Source: Levilactobacillus fuyuanensis (lineage in GTDB: Bacteria; Bacillota; Bacilli; Lactobacillales; Lactobacillaceae). From it: a DNA stretch of 37,926 nt. The notes beneath the pieces were generated by a model. That model was given only the letters and a program-made list of their open reading frames with translations. It searched no databases and had not been told where the DNA came from. Position 1 is the stretch's first letter. Each line of letters begins with the position of its first letter. Shown in pieces: positions 1 through 7,490 of the stretch. Location: assembly GCF_003946395.1 (NCBI RefSeq), contig NZ_RHNZ01000022.1, positions 1 through 37,926 of the forward strand, written 5' to 3'. The translations under genes were made by a program, and so were the position numbers.

Positions 1-105
1 AGATACGTTAGAATCCATGTATTAGAAGCTAGCTAATGGGAGAGGACTTCCATTTACACAAAAAATTTGACACTCCCAAATTTTCATAGTTTTCGAGCAA
101 AAAGG

Positions 106-134
106 CTGACAAACTTGCTGGCAGGCGTTATAGT
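106..134 (+). promoter_or_regulatory. Promoter of the MATE gene
   Basis: A -35 box CTGACA (106-111), a 17-nt spacer and a -10 box TATAGT (129-134) lie about 50 nt before the MATE start. This is a close match to a housekeeping sigma-A promoter. Bases 1-105 hold no recognisable gene. Confidence 0.6.
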
Positions 135-182
135 AGTAATCCTGTGCCAAGGGTTGGCAAAATTCTAAAAGGAGGTCGGCGC

Positions 183-1625
183 ATGAACGACTTAACTAAG
201 GGTAACTCCCTCAAACTCATTTTCTTCTTTACGATTCCACTTTTAATTGGTAACTTATTTCAGCAATTATATAACGTTTCTGATACTGTGGTTGTGGGGC
301 AAACCTTAGGGGTCAAAGCGCTGGCTGCGGTGGGAGCAACAGGCTCTATCAACTTTTTGATTATTGGTTTCGCACAAGGCTTAACTGCTGGTTTAGCTAT
401 TATTACGGCTACACGTTATGGTGCGCGTGATTACAAAGGCGTACGGAAGTCATTCGCTGCGAGCATTGTCATTTCAATTTTGATGACGGTTGTGTTGACG
501 GTATTGTCGTTAACGTTCGTTGACCCAATCCTGCACTTGATGCAAACACCAGCTTCTATCTTTGAAAATTCTCGAATCTTTATCAGAACCATTTTTGCAG
601 GGATCTTCGCATCAATGGCCTTCAACTTACTCTCAAATATTATCCGGGCGCTCGGAGATTCGCGGACACCACTGATCTTCTTAATGATCGGGACGGTTAT
701 CAACGTTTTATTGGAATTGCTGTTTATCTTAGTCTTTCACATGGGGGTTGCCGGGGCCGGCTGGGCAACGGTCATCTCACAAGTCATTGCTTCTCTGCTT
801 TGCGTGGTTTACATCGTTCGGTCTATTCCCTTGCTGCATATCTCCAAGGACGACTTTAAGATTGACTTCCATGAACTGTGGGACCACTTCTCTACGGGGA
901 TGCCCATGGGCTTCCAGTTGTCGATCATTGCGATTGGCACAATGGTGATGCAGGCTGCCCTGAACTCATTAGGGACAGATTCTGTTGCCGCTTCGACCGC
1001 TGCTTCCAAGGTGGATCAATTGTGCTCGCTGCCAATGTCATCCTTTGGTGTAACCATGGCGACATTTGCCGCTCAGAACTTTGGGGCATCGAAGTACGGC
1101 CGGATCATGGAAGGGGTCAAGAAGACGCTCTGGTTGTCCGGAAGCTTTGCCGTCTTTGCCGGTGGTCTGGTTATCTTCTTCGGCAAGCCGATTGTGACAT
1201 TGATTATTGGAACTGCTGATGAAAACGTCATTCGGTTATCGCAGACCTACTTCAACATTATTGGGAGTAGCTACCTGTTATTGAGCGTCCTCTTTATCAT
1301 TCGGAATACTCTCCAAGGCCTTGGGCGTCGGGTATTACCAACGCTGGCTGGTGTTGGTGAATTGACGATGCGGGTCTTTGCTGCCGTATTCATGGTTGGG
1401 GCCTTTGGCTATGCCGGGGCCGTTTCAGCAGAACCACTGGCCTGGTTGGGTTCTTGCGCCATTCTGGTGCCATCTTGGATTCGAGCTGTTAAGCAACTGC
1501 GGAACCTGCAACGTTCTGTTGATATTGTTGAAGGTAAAACGGATGCAGACCAAGTGGACACTGCGTCGCAAACTACGACGAACCAGCCGCGTTTGGCTGG
1601 TGCACAGCCTAAATTAGAGTCTTAG
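183..1625 (+). CDS. MATE family multidrug/solute exporter
   Basis: A 480-residue polytopic membrane protein of the MATE (multi antimicrobial extrusion) family. Such proteins export organic cations, drugs or metabolites using a Na+ or H+ gradient. The N-terminus has the family opening, a short basic/polar start followed by FFFTIPLLIGNLFQQLYNVSDTV-like sequence, and about 12 hydrophobic segments in two halves follow, the usual MATE size. The start is set at the ATG at 183 because AAAGGAGG lies just before it; the in-frame start 39 nt upstream would put this ribosome binding site inside the coding sequence. The hydrophilic Thr/Gln-rich tail of about 30 residues is cytosolic. It is transcribed alone, between its own promoter and a terminator. 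The substrate cannot be told from sequence. Confidence 0.93.
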   Translation: MNDLTKGNSLKLIFFFTIPLLIGNLFQQLYNVSDTVVVGQTLGVKALAAVGATGSINFLIIGFAQGLTAGLAIITATRYGARDYKGVRKSFAASIVISILMTVVLTVLSLTFVDPILHLMQTPASIFENSRIFIRTIFAGIFASMAFNLLSNIIRALGDSRTPLIFLMIGTVINVLLELLFILVFHMGVAGAGWATVISQVIASLLCVVYIVRSIPLLHISKDDFKIDFHELWDHFSTGMPMGFQLSIIAIGTMVMQAALNSLGTDSVAASTAASKVDQLCSLPMSSFGVTMATFAAQNFGASKYGRIMEGVKKTLWLSGSFAVFAGGLVIFFGKPIVTLIIGTADENVIRLSQTYFNIIGSSYLLLSVLFIIRNTLQGLGRRVLPTLAGVGELTMRVFAAVFMVGAFGYAGAVSAEPLAWLGSCAILVPSWIRAVKQLRNLQRSVDIVEGKTDADQVDTASQTTTNQPRLAGAQPKLES

Positions 1626-1646
1626 CATTAAGCGTGATACACTAGA

Positions 1647-1677
1647 GGTGGTCGTTTTTTAACGGCTGCCTTTTTTT
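1647..1677 (+). terminator. Intrinsic terminator after the MATE gene
   Basis: A 10-bp stem (1647-1656 with 1661-1670, several G-U pairs), a TTTT loop and seven T residues after the stem. Confidence 0.75.
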
Positions 1678-1773
1678 GACGAAAAAATAGGCGGCAGTAG
1701 CTGACTAACTGATTTTGACGGTTAAGTCTATTTAGTGAATCGGCTGCCCGCTAATCAAGGAGTGCTTAACGAG

Positions 1774-2385
1774 ATGAAGAGTTTTATTTTTGATATTGAT
1801 GGAACCTTGTTGGACACGGAAGCAATGTACATTAAGTCCCTCCAGGCCATTCTGTATGAGCGGGGAATGGATCGCCCATATGCTGAGTTGGCAACGACCT
1901 TTGGCATTCCAAGTCGTGACGCATTGATTCGGTTGAAGGTTCCGGAAGTTGAGAAAGTTTTGGCATTGTGGGGCCCTCGTACACAAGACTATCGGGAGAC
2001 AGTTGCAGTCTATCCAGGCGTAAAGGCGGCCTTGCAACAATTAAAGGATGCCGGCGCCCATTTAGCCGTAATGACGTCAAAGCAAAAGTTCGAGTATGAA
2101 CGAGATGTGGTCGGAGAAGGCTTGGCGGATTACTTTACGCAACACGTAATTGCTGAAGACGTTGCACACGGTAAGCCAGATCCAGATGGCATTTTATTGG
2201 CAATGGCACGACTACATGCAGATCCCGCAACAACTATTTATGTTGGCGACACGGACTATGATGTTCGGGCATCGCAGGCAGCGCATGTGACCTTTGGCTT
2301 TGCTGGTTGGAATGGTAAGCGACCAAACGGCTTTACACCAGATGTGACATTTGCGCGGCCTGAAGATATGTTGAAATTGCTGTAA
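1774..2385 (+). CDS. HAD superfamily phosphatase
   Basis: A 203-residue haloacid-dehalogenase-type hydrolase, most likely a small-molecule phosphatase of the phosphoglycolate phosphatase/beta-phosphoglucomutase subgroup with an alpha-helical cap inserted after motif I. Motif I is DIDGTLLDTE (nucleophile Asp7, general acid Asp9), motif II is VMTSK, the motif III lysine lies in HGKPDPDG, and motif IV is YVGDTDYD, which binds Mg2+. All catalytic positions are present. The start at 1774 is chosen because AAGGAG (1757-1762) lies ahead of it and motif I then falls at the normal distance from the N-terminus; the longer reading from 1735 has no ribosome binding site. The substrate is unknown. Confidence 0.9.
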   Translation: MKSFIFDIDGTLLDTEAMYIKSLQAILYERGMDRPYAELATTFGIPSRDALIRLKVPEVEKVLALWGPRTQDYRETVAVYPGVKAALQQLKDAGAHLAVMTSKQKFEYERDVVGEGLADYFTQHVIAEDVAHGKPDPDGILLAMARLHADPATTIYVGDTDYDVRASQAAHVTFGFAGWNGKRPNGFTPDVTFARPEDMLKLL

Positions 2386-2473
2386 AGTGGTTGTCCTGAC
2401 AGTTTTGTGCTATATTTGAGCCAAGTAGTTTTTCAGAAAGCCGCAATTGCGGTGCCAACAAAGGGGTGGCAGG

Positions 2474-2887
2474 ATGCTTGCCATAATCGTCACAGGTCAC
2501 GGTGAATTTGCCCGTGGCATCTTACAAAGTGCCGAGATGATCTTCGGTAAAGCGCAGAAAGTTATGGCTGTTACGTTAGCTGATAACGAGAGTGTGGAAG
2601 ATTTGGTCAATCATTATCGTGCAGCTATTCAGAGTATGCAGCCAGTTTCAGAATTACTGTTTTTAGTCGATCTATGGGGTGGGGCGCCCTTTAACGCTGC
2701 ACGACAGGTCGTTGCACAGACGCCAGACAAGTACGGGTTGATTGCGGGATTGAATTTACCGATGTTGATTGAGGCGTTGGCAATCCAAAAACAGCCGCTT
2801 GAAGTGGTTCTGCCACACCTAGTACGTGCAGCACAGGGTGGAATTCGTCAGCTTGATACCACTAATCAGTCAGATGAAGAAGATTAA
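2474..2887 (+). CDS. PTS EIIA component, mannose (Man) family, orphan
   Basis: A 137-residue cytosolic EIIA domain of the mannose-fructose-sorbose phosphotransferase family. It accepts phosphate from HPr on a histidine, here His9 in IIVTGHGEFA, and normally passes it to EIIB. The family signature FLVDLWGGAPFNAA and the GLNLPMLIEAL segment are present. The start at 2474 follows AAAGGGG; the upstream in-frame ATG at 2447 would add nine atypical residues. No EIIB, EIIC or EIID gene is adjacent, so this is an orphan EIIA that either serves a distant permease or has a regulatory role (inference). A strong terminator follows directly. Confidence 0.9.
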   Translation: MLAIIVTGHGEFARGILQSAEMIFGKAQKVMAVTLADNESVEDLVNHYRAAIQSMQPVSELLFLVDLWGGAPFNAARQVVAQTPDKYGLIAGLNLPMLIEALAIQKQPLEVVLPHLVRAAQGGIRQLDTTNQSDEED

Positions 2888-2915
2888 GTGATTGTGGCGA
2901 TAAATACCGTAGAAG

Positions 2916-2944
2916 AGTCTTGCCGAATTGGCGAGACTTTTTTT
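2916..2944 (+). terminator. Intrinsic terminator after the EIIA gene
   Basis: A 9-bp stem (2916-2924 with 2930-2938), a 5-nt loop and a run of seven T residues (2938-2944). Confidence 0.85.
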
Positions 2945-3446
2945 AGCGATTTTTTAGTTTAAGACGCAGAGGGGACGATAGACGGTATTTGTATGATAGA
3001 TGGGCAATTGACCGTAGGGGGATGCTTAATGGGCTGACAACGAAATTTAGGGGACTTGGATGGGGCGTGAATGGTTGAAGTATTGACGGCACCAGAATTA
3101 TCCCAATGCTGAGATGCAGACTTGCAGATGAAAGGGGACTTGTGAATCTGATTGCCAAAAAGGGGTTGCACTTGCCAGCGAAAGACCATTCGAAATCACC
3201 CGCCATTCATTTTTTGTAAGTTAATCTTAGCATAGATTCCAATGTAATACACACTATTAACCTTATAAATAAATTTATGAGCTGATGTGGTGGAAACTAT
3301 GGATATGATAAGCAATAGCCACAAAACCTTTACAAACAATTTACACATCATGATTCTATAATGTGTTATGATTTTGGCATAGACCAGGTAATGACGAATT
3401 GAGTACGTGTCGCAACGTATAACACTGCTAAACGAGATACTTGGTT
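2945..3446. other. Gene-free interval of about 500 bp
   Basis: No coding sequence is convincing here. Open frames on the minus strand up to 87 codons lack ribosome binding sites, and their Pro/Ser-rich composition looks non-coding. The right part (from about 3210) is AT-rich and contains an imperfect inverted repeat TTACACAT...ATGTGTTA near 3340-3368. Confidence 0.4.
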
Positions 3447-3476
3447 CAAAAAAACTACTGCCAAGCTGGCAGTAGT
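3447..3476 (-). terminator. Terminator of the first GGDEF gene
   Basis: A perfect 9-bp stem (3454-3462 with 3468-3476) around AAGCT, flanked on the left by a run of A residues that reads as a U-tract on the minus strand. It lies beyond the ancestral stop at 3493, which supports the longer original reading frame. Confidence 0.85.
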
Positions 3477-3540
3477 CTGTAAATCACTGATATTAGCCTA
3501 CGGTTACTTGATCGCGGCCATGACGTTTGGAGTAGTAGAG

Positions 3541-4623
3541 TTATTCGTCAGCCCGACGATAGACGTCGACTTGATTCTCATCACCAGATTTTAGCTGTGT
3601 AAGTCCGGCTGAAATTGTGATGTCAATGGGCTGTCCAGAATGCTTAAAGGCTGTTGCTTTAACTCGATTGGCGATCTCGTCCACAATCGTGCGTGCGCGT
3701 TCTGACGTGTAACCAGCAAAGATGATAGTAAATTCTTCGCCACCAGTTCGGTAGAGTTGAAGTGTTGGGTCGCTTGCCCTGAGTTCCTGCATAATTAGAC
3801 GAGAGACGGTCGTTAACACATAATCACCAGCTAAGTGGCCATAGGTGTCGTTGACGTGCTTGAATCGGTCAATATCAAAGAGCATGAGTGTCAGTGGTTC
3901 TTCACGGTTCTGAGCATGGTCAAAGGCCTGACCAAAGTTATTTTTATATGCATAGAAGTTATGTGCGTGGGTCAGTTCGTCAAAATTAGTCGTGTAAGTC
4001 AATTGTGCAAGTGTATTGGCACCGGCAAGAACGGCATCGATGTAGACAAACATAATAGTCATGAAGAAAAAGCTAAACAAGATTTCCCAGCCAATTGTCA
4101 CGGGATGTAAGTCAAATCGAAATTTCATGACCATCCACATCGCTGTTGAGAAGGCAAGGTTGACTAAGCTATAGTCAACAAAGTCTTGCCAGGCATGATG
4201 GCGATGCTGCTTAATCACCTTCATAGCGAAGTACAGACCAACGTAGATCGCTGCAAATAGCCAAGACAGGGGGATGGTCAATGTTCCGTTAATGCCCATA
4301 AAAGCCACGATGACGATGGCCATCTGCCAGAATTTGATTTCTAATTGTAAAAAATAGGCGATGAATACAACGGCAAATATTTGAAAATTAACGAAGACCC
4401 AACCGTTTTGAGTTCCGTCAACGGAGAGTTGGGCGCCAACAATCAAGATGGCCATGTACAACAAACCAATGATGGTTCGCACCCTGTTGACATCAATATT
4501 CGGATGTCGCTTTTGCAGATGTTTGGTTAAATGATCGGTTATAAACCAATAAAGGGTCAGCACGCCTAACAGGAAGAATACACTGGTGAAGGCGGGCGTC
4601 ACGAACCACTGGGCCCAAGTCAT
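3541..4623 (-). CDS. Membrane diguanylate cyclase (GGDEF), C-terminus lost to an in-frame stop
   Basis: A 360-residue protein with about six N-terminal membrane segments and a C-terminal GGDEF domain that would make cyclic-di-GMP from two GTP. The metal-binding segment is LMLFDIDRFKHVNDTYGH and the active-site loop is RTGGEEF (GGEEF at about residue 294). Downstream of the TAA at 3541-3543, the same frame continues as LYYSKRHGRDQVTVG to a second stop at 3493. Read through, the product is 376 residues, exactly the length of the paralogue at 4762-5892, which has Ser at the stop position. A single base change probably converted a serine codon to TAA, removing the last 16 residues of the conserved GGDEF C-terminal helix region. 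The active site is intact, so activity could be reduced or lost. No canonical RxxD inhibitory site sits five residues before GGEEF. Confidence 0.88.
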   Translation of the reverse strand: MTWAQWFVTPAFTSVFFLLGVLTLYWFITDHLTKHLQKRHPNIDVNRVRTIIGLLYMAILIVGAQLSVDGTQNGWVFVNFQIFAVVFIAYFLQLEIKFWQMAIVIVAFMGINGTLTIPLSWLFAAIYVGLYFAMKVIKQHRHHAWQDFVDYSLVNLAFSTAMWMVMKFRFDLHPVTIGWEILFSFFFMTIMFVYIDAVLAGANTLAQLTYTTNFDELTHAHNFYAYKNNFGQAFDHAQNREEPLTLMLFDIDRFKHVNDTYGHLAGDYVLTTVSRLIMQELRASDPTLQLYRTGGEEFTIIFAGYTSERARTIVDEIANRVKATAFKHSGQPIDITISAGLTQLKSGDENQVDVYRRADE

Positions 4624-4712
4624 GTTAAGTCATCCATTCTATAATTTTTTTGAAATGCGTCTTGTATCGTACCACAGGCAGCGGTTTAACGCCACAACTT
4701 TTGTGGTTGGTA

Positions 4713-4744
4713 ATAAAAGGACTCAGAACTATTGTTCCGGGTCC
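4713..4744 (-). terminator. Terminator of the second GGDEF gene
   Basis: An 11-nt stem with one mismatch (4719-4729 with 4734-4744), flanked by an A-rich left side that gives TTTTATTA on the minus strand. It separates the transcripts of the two tandem GGDEF genes. Confidence 0.7.
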
Positions 4745-4761
4745 TAATTGTCGCTGTTTCT

Positions 4762-5892
4762 TTAACCGATTGTGACTTGATCTCGTCCATGACGTTTAGA
4801 GTAATAGAGGCTTTCATCAGCGCGACGATAGAGGTCAACCTGGCTACCATCGTCGATTTTAAGTTGTGTAATACCAACCGAGATACTAATATCGATAGTC
4901 TTACCAGCGTGCTGAAATTCGGCCTCACGGACACTTTGGGCAATCGCATCGACGTGTTCACGAGCTTGACTAACTGTGTAGTTGTCAAAAATAATGGTAA
5001 ACTCTTCGCCACCTGTTCGATAAAGGATGAGTGAGGGATCAATTGCTTTTAGTTGTTGCGTAATCAGCCCAGCAACGTGAGTCAATACATAGTCGCCGGT
5101 CAGATGTCCATAAGTGTCATTCACGTGCTTGAAGTGATCAATATCGAACAACATTAATGTTAGGGGATGTTTCTCCGTTTGTGCATCTTTGAATTGATGA
5201 CCAAAGGCCCTTTTAAAGGAATAAAAGTTGTGGACTCGAGTCAATTCATCATAGTTCGTCGTGTAAGTGAGTTGCGCTAATGTGTCCGCGCCAGCCAACA
5301 AGGAATCAACGTAAATATACATAATCGTCAGCAGAACAAAACTGAATAATATTTCCCAGGAGATAACGCTCCAGGATAAATGGAACCGTAACCGCATCAG
5401 CCACCATAAAATTGCAGAAAAGAGAAGGGCAGTGCTGGCAAAGTCCATGTAATTACGCCAAGGACTGTGTAAATGGTGCTTAATATTCTTCATGGTCAAG
5501 TAGAAGCCAATGTAAACGACAGCGTACGCCCACGAGAGCCCAATTGTGAGGGTGCCATCAATCAACATAAAGAGGAGGGTGGCCAAGGCAAATTGCCAGA
5601 CCCGAATCTCCAACATTAAGAAGTAGCTCACGAAGACGACCGCAAATATCTGGAAATTAGTAAAGACCCAGCTGTGATCGGTTCCGCTGACCGAGGCTTG
5701 CGTTGTAATCAAAAGAATGACCATGTAAATGAGTCCGACAATTGTGCGGACGTGGTTAGCGTTAGGATGTTGACCGCGATTCTCCATGTATTTAATTAGT
5801 TTACTGGTCAAGAACCAGTAGAGGGTCAGGACGCCCAGCAGAAAAAAGATACTGGTAAAGGCGGGCTCCACAAACCATTTGGACCAGGTCAT
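4762..5892 (-). CDS. Membrane diguanylate cyclase (GGDEF), intact paralogue
   Basis: A 376-residue protein with an N-terminal multi-pass membrane sensor region (about six segments in residues 10-215) and a C-terminal GGDEF domain predicted to synthesise cyclic-di-GMP. The nucleotide/metal motif is LMLFDIDHFKHVNDTYGH, the catalytic loop is RTGGEEF (GGEEF at about 294-298), and the C-terminal RRADESLYYSKRHGRD segment is complete. It is collinear and equal in length with the neighbour at 3493-4623. The two genes also share the sequence just before the start (ATAGAATGGATGAC), so this is a tandem gene duplication. The start is weakly supported by GGATGA only. Signal sensed by the membrane domain: unknown. 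Confidence 0.92.
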   Translation of the reverse strand: MTWSKWFVEPAFTSIFFLLGVLTLYWFLTSKLIKYMENRGQHPNANHVRTIVGLIYMVILLITTQASVSGTDHSWVFTNFQIFAVVFVSYFLMLEIRVWQFALATLLFMLIDGTLTIGLSWAYAVVYIGFYLTMKNIKHHLHSPWRNYMDFASTALLFSAILWWLMRLRFHLSWSVISWEILFSFVLLTIMYIYVDSLLAGADTLAQLTYTTNYDELTRVHNFYSFKRAFGHQFKDAQTEKHPLTLMLFDIDHFKHVNDTYGHLTGDYVLTHVAGLITQQLKAIDPSLILYRTGGEEFTIIFDNYTVSQAREHVDAIAQSVREAEFQHAGKTIDISISVGITQLKIDDGSQVDLYRRADESLYYSKRHGRDQVTIG

Positions 5893-5993
5893 GAGTTGTC
5901 ATCCATTCTATAATTGACTGCTTAAAAAAGTATTCACTACTTATATATTAACGCGCAAAACTTAATTGGACTACCCCATTGTGCGAAATTTCG

Positions 5994-6037
5994 TAAGAAA
6001 TAAGGAGTCAGCCTGAATATATGATTCGGGCGACTCC
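5994..6037 (-). terminator. Terminator of the EAL gene
   Basis: A long imperfect stem GGAGTC..GCC..GAAT with ATTC..GGC..GACTCC (6004-6018 with 6024-6037). The A-rich left flank reads TTATTTCTT on the minus strand. Confidence 0.8.
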
Positions 6038-6041
6038 CTGT

Positions 6042-6689
6042 TTAGACCAGACTAGGTTTGCCATAAAGGTAACCTTGATGTAGCGAAATGCCAAATTTTT
6101 TAGCCAGGGCTTGGTCTTTGGCATCTTCAACACCTTCAAGAATCAATTGCAGACGGTAATATTTTGCAACTTTAGACCAAAAGGCCAGGGCGTCAGGAAT
6201 TTCCTTGGCCCGACCGTCCATCCGCAGATTTTGCATAGCAAATTTAATCTGGTCGACGAAGGGGAGAAGATGCTGAATATTATCGTAAGTATTTGATCCA
6301 GTACCGACGTCGTCTAAGACCAGAGCGATGCCATACTGATGAATAGCTGTACTAAAGAGCTGAATTTCCGGTAAGGTAGGGGCTTCAGTAAGTTCAATCG
6401 TTAAGGCAGCTGGGTTCAATCGCTTCTTAAGCGCAATAATGGTCCCCAGGGTGAGGGGATCACGTAGTTGTTGGTTGTTGAGGTTAAAGGCCAGTACCTG
6501 CTGATTAATTGCTGTATTTAAGGCATTAGCTGTTTCTTCTAAAAGTCTGGCTTGTTCTCCCACTGAGATATCGGTGAAATGTTGGGGGAGCACCCACGTT
6601 TCATTTTGCTGCTTACGCAGGAGGACCTCATAGCCAAATACTTTATGATCATCTTGATTAATTTGTGGTTGCACAAAAAAACGATACAT
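6042..6689 (-). CDS. Stand-alone EAL-domain cyclic-di-GMP phosphodiesterase
   Basis: A 215-residue soluble protein consisting of only an EAL domain, predicted to hydrolyse cyclic-di-GMP to pGpG. The signature reads EVLLR (Glu21), followed by FNLNN, IELTE, LDDVGTG, DQIKFA, LILEGVED and QGYLYGKP. The Glu, Asn, Asp-Asp, Lys, Glu and Gln positions used for metal and substrate binding all appear present, so it is probably active despite EVL replacing EAL. The start at 6689 follows AAAGGAG; the reading from 6716 lacks such a site. With the two GGDEF genes on the same strand it forms a compact make-and-break c-di-GMP module, although each gene has its own terminator. Confidence 0.9.
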   Translation of the reverse strand: MYRFFVQPQINQDDHKVFGYEVLLRKQQNETWVLPQHFTDISVGEQARLLEETANALNTAINQQVLAFNLNNQQLRDPLTLGTIIALKKRLNPAALTIELTEAPTLPEIQLFSTAIHQYGIALVLDDVGTGSNTYDNIQHLLPFVDQIKFAMQNLRMDGRAKEIPDALAFWSKVAKYYRLQLILEGVEDAKDQALAKKFGISLHQGYLYGKPSLV

Positions 6690-6716
6690 TTGGGTCGACT
6701 CCTTTAAATTTTTCAA

Positions 6717-7038
6717 TTTAATGAATTAACTTTATTTTAGCGCATTTCTATAAAAGAACAACGCCATATATCATTTAATGTTGCCATTGATTCACGTTTC
6801 GATTAAGCCCAGATGTATACTAGCGACTCCCTTGATGAGTTACTGTACTTGCTGAATCTTTGCCAGTTACCGATTATTTACGAAAAATGTGGCCTTGCAT
6901 GTTACTGCCCCGTTGTATTAATTAAACAGCTTTCGAAGAAGAGACGTTCTCGACGACTAGTACAAAGTGAGCATTATTGTGCCGATAGGCCAACACAGTT
7001 AAAGCACAATCGCTGACGGACTTGCTAATAGTATTCTA
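6717..7038. other. Gene-free, probably decayed interval
   Basis: An open frame of 67 codons on the plus strand (6813-7016) has no ribosome binding site and no recognisable domain. The stretch adjoins the remnant at 7039-7420 and is probably decayed DNA too. Confidence 0.35.
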
Positions 7039-7420
7039 TCAATTTGTGGCTATTTTACTTAAGTGTCTTAATTTGTCGCCGAAGTGGTGTAAGTTACGTC
7101 GTGTTCTTGAGGGAAATTGCCCCTTATACCTTGGCATTTCCGTAGTCAATTGCTTCGTAAGACCGTTCATTAACTAGACCGTCCTATCTGTCATGAATAG
7201 TGAGGTCCATTTTGAGTTCCAATTCAATGGCCTTAGTTGGCGTATTCTCCGGTAGTGCTAATGGGTCACGACCTTCAATCTGCTGAAAGTAAGGTTGTGC
7301 CTCTCGGTAGATGGTATTTTAGAGCAGGACGCTCAGCTGTGATCCAGGAAAAAACGGTGACTGTCAATGGGGAACACCTTCTAATTCCAATGATTTAGCA
7401 GTGATTGCTTAACTTCAGTA
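7039..7420 (-). pseudogene. Degenerate remnant of an unidentified gene
   Basis: Reading leftwards on the minus strand, one frame gives protein-like sequence with several stops: KSLELEGVPH, stop, QSPFFPGSQLSVLL, stop, NTIYREAQPYFQQIEGR and on through KAIELELKMDLTIHDR, stop, DGLVNERSYEAIDYGNAKV, stop. After an apparent frameshift near 7125 a second frame continues as RYKGQFPSRTRRNLHHFGDK to a stop at 7039. The amino-acid composition is that of a soluble protein, and the stops (TGA, TAA, TAG) interrupt a continuous frame, so I read this as the C-terminal part of a decayed gene. I do not recognise the family. No intact start or ribosome binding site was found. Confidence 0.5.
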
Positions 7421-7432
7421 TACTGTGCCTAC

Positions 7433-7464
7433 ATAAAAACGGCACCGCCCCTGAAGGCGATGTC
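7433..7464 (-). terminator. Terminator of the LCP gene
   Basis: A stem GGCACCGCC/GGCGATGTC (7441-7449 with 7456-7464, one mismatch) with a run of A residues on the left that is a U-tract on the minus strand. Confidence 0.7.
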
Positions 7465-7490
7465 ATTTATTCGATCTAAATTTAAAAAGA

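Noticed and set aside
2943-3206. 87-codon minus-strand open frame
   Set aside because: No ribosome binding site, composition dominated by Pro/Ser/Leu from non-coding-like DNA, and it runs into the terminator after the EIIA gene.
3541-5892. Canonical c-di-GMP inhibitory I-site in the GGDEF proteins
   Set aside because: RASD or KAID lies eight residues before GGEEF instead of five, and the second lacks the Arg, so a standard RxxD I-site is not supported.
6813-7016. 67-codon plus-strand open frame
   Set aside because: No ribosome binding site, no recognisable domain, and it lies in a region with signs of decay.
7333-7342. A fourth copy of the CAGCTGTG motif
   Set aside because: It lies inside the protein-like pseudogene frame and lacks the 9-nt spaced TTRG and any closing stem.
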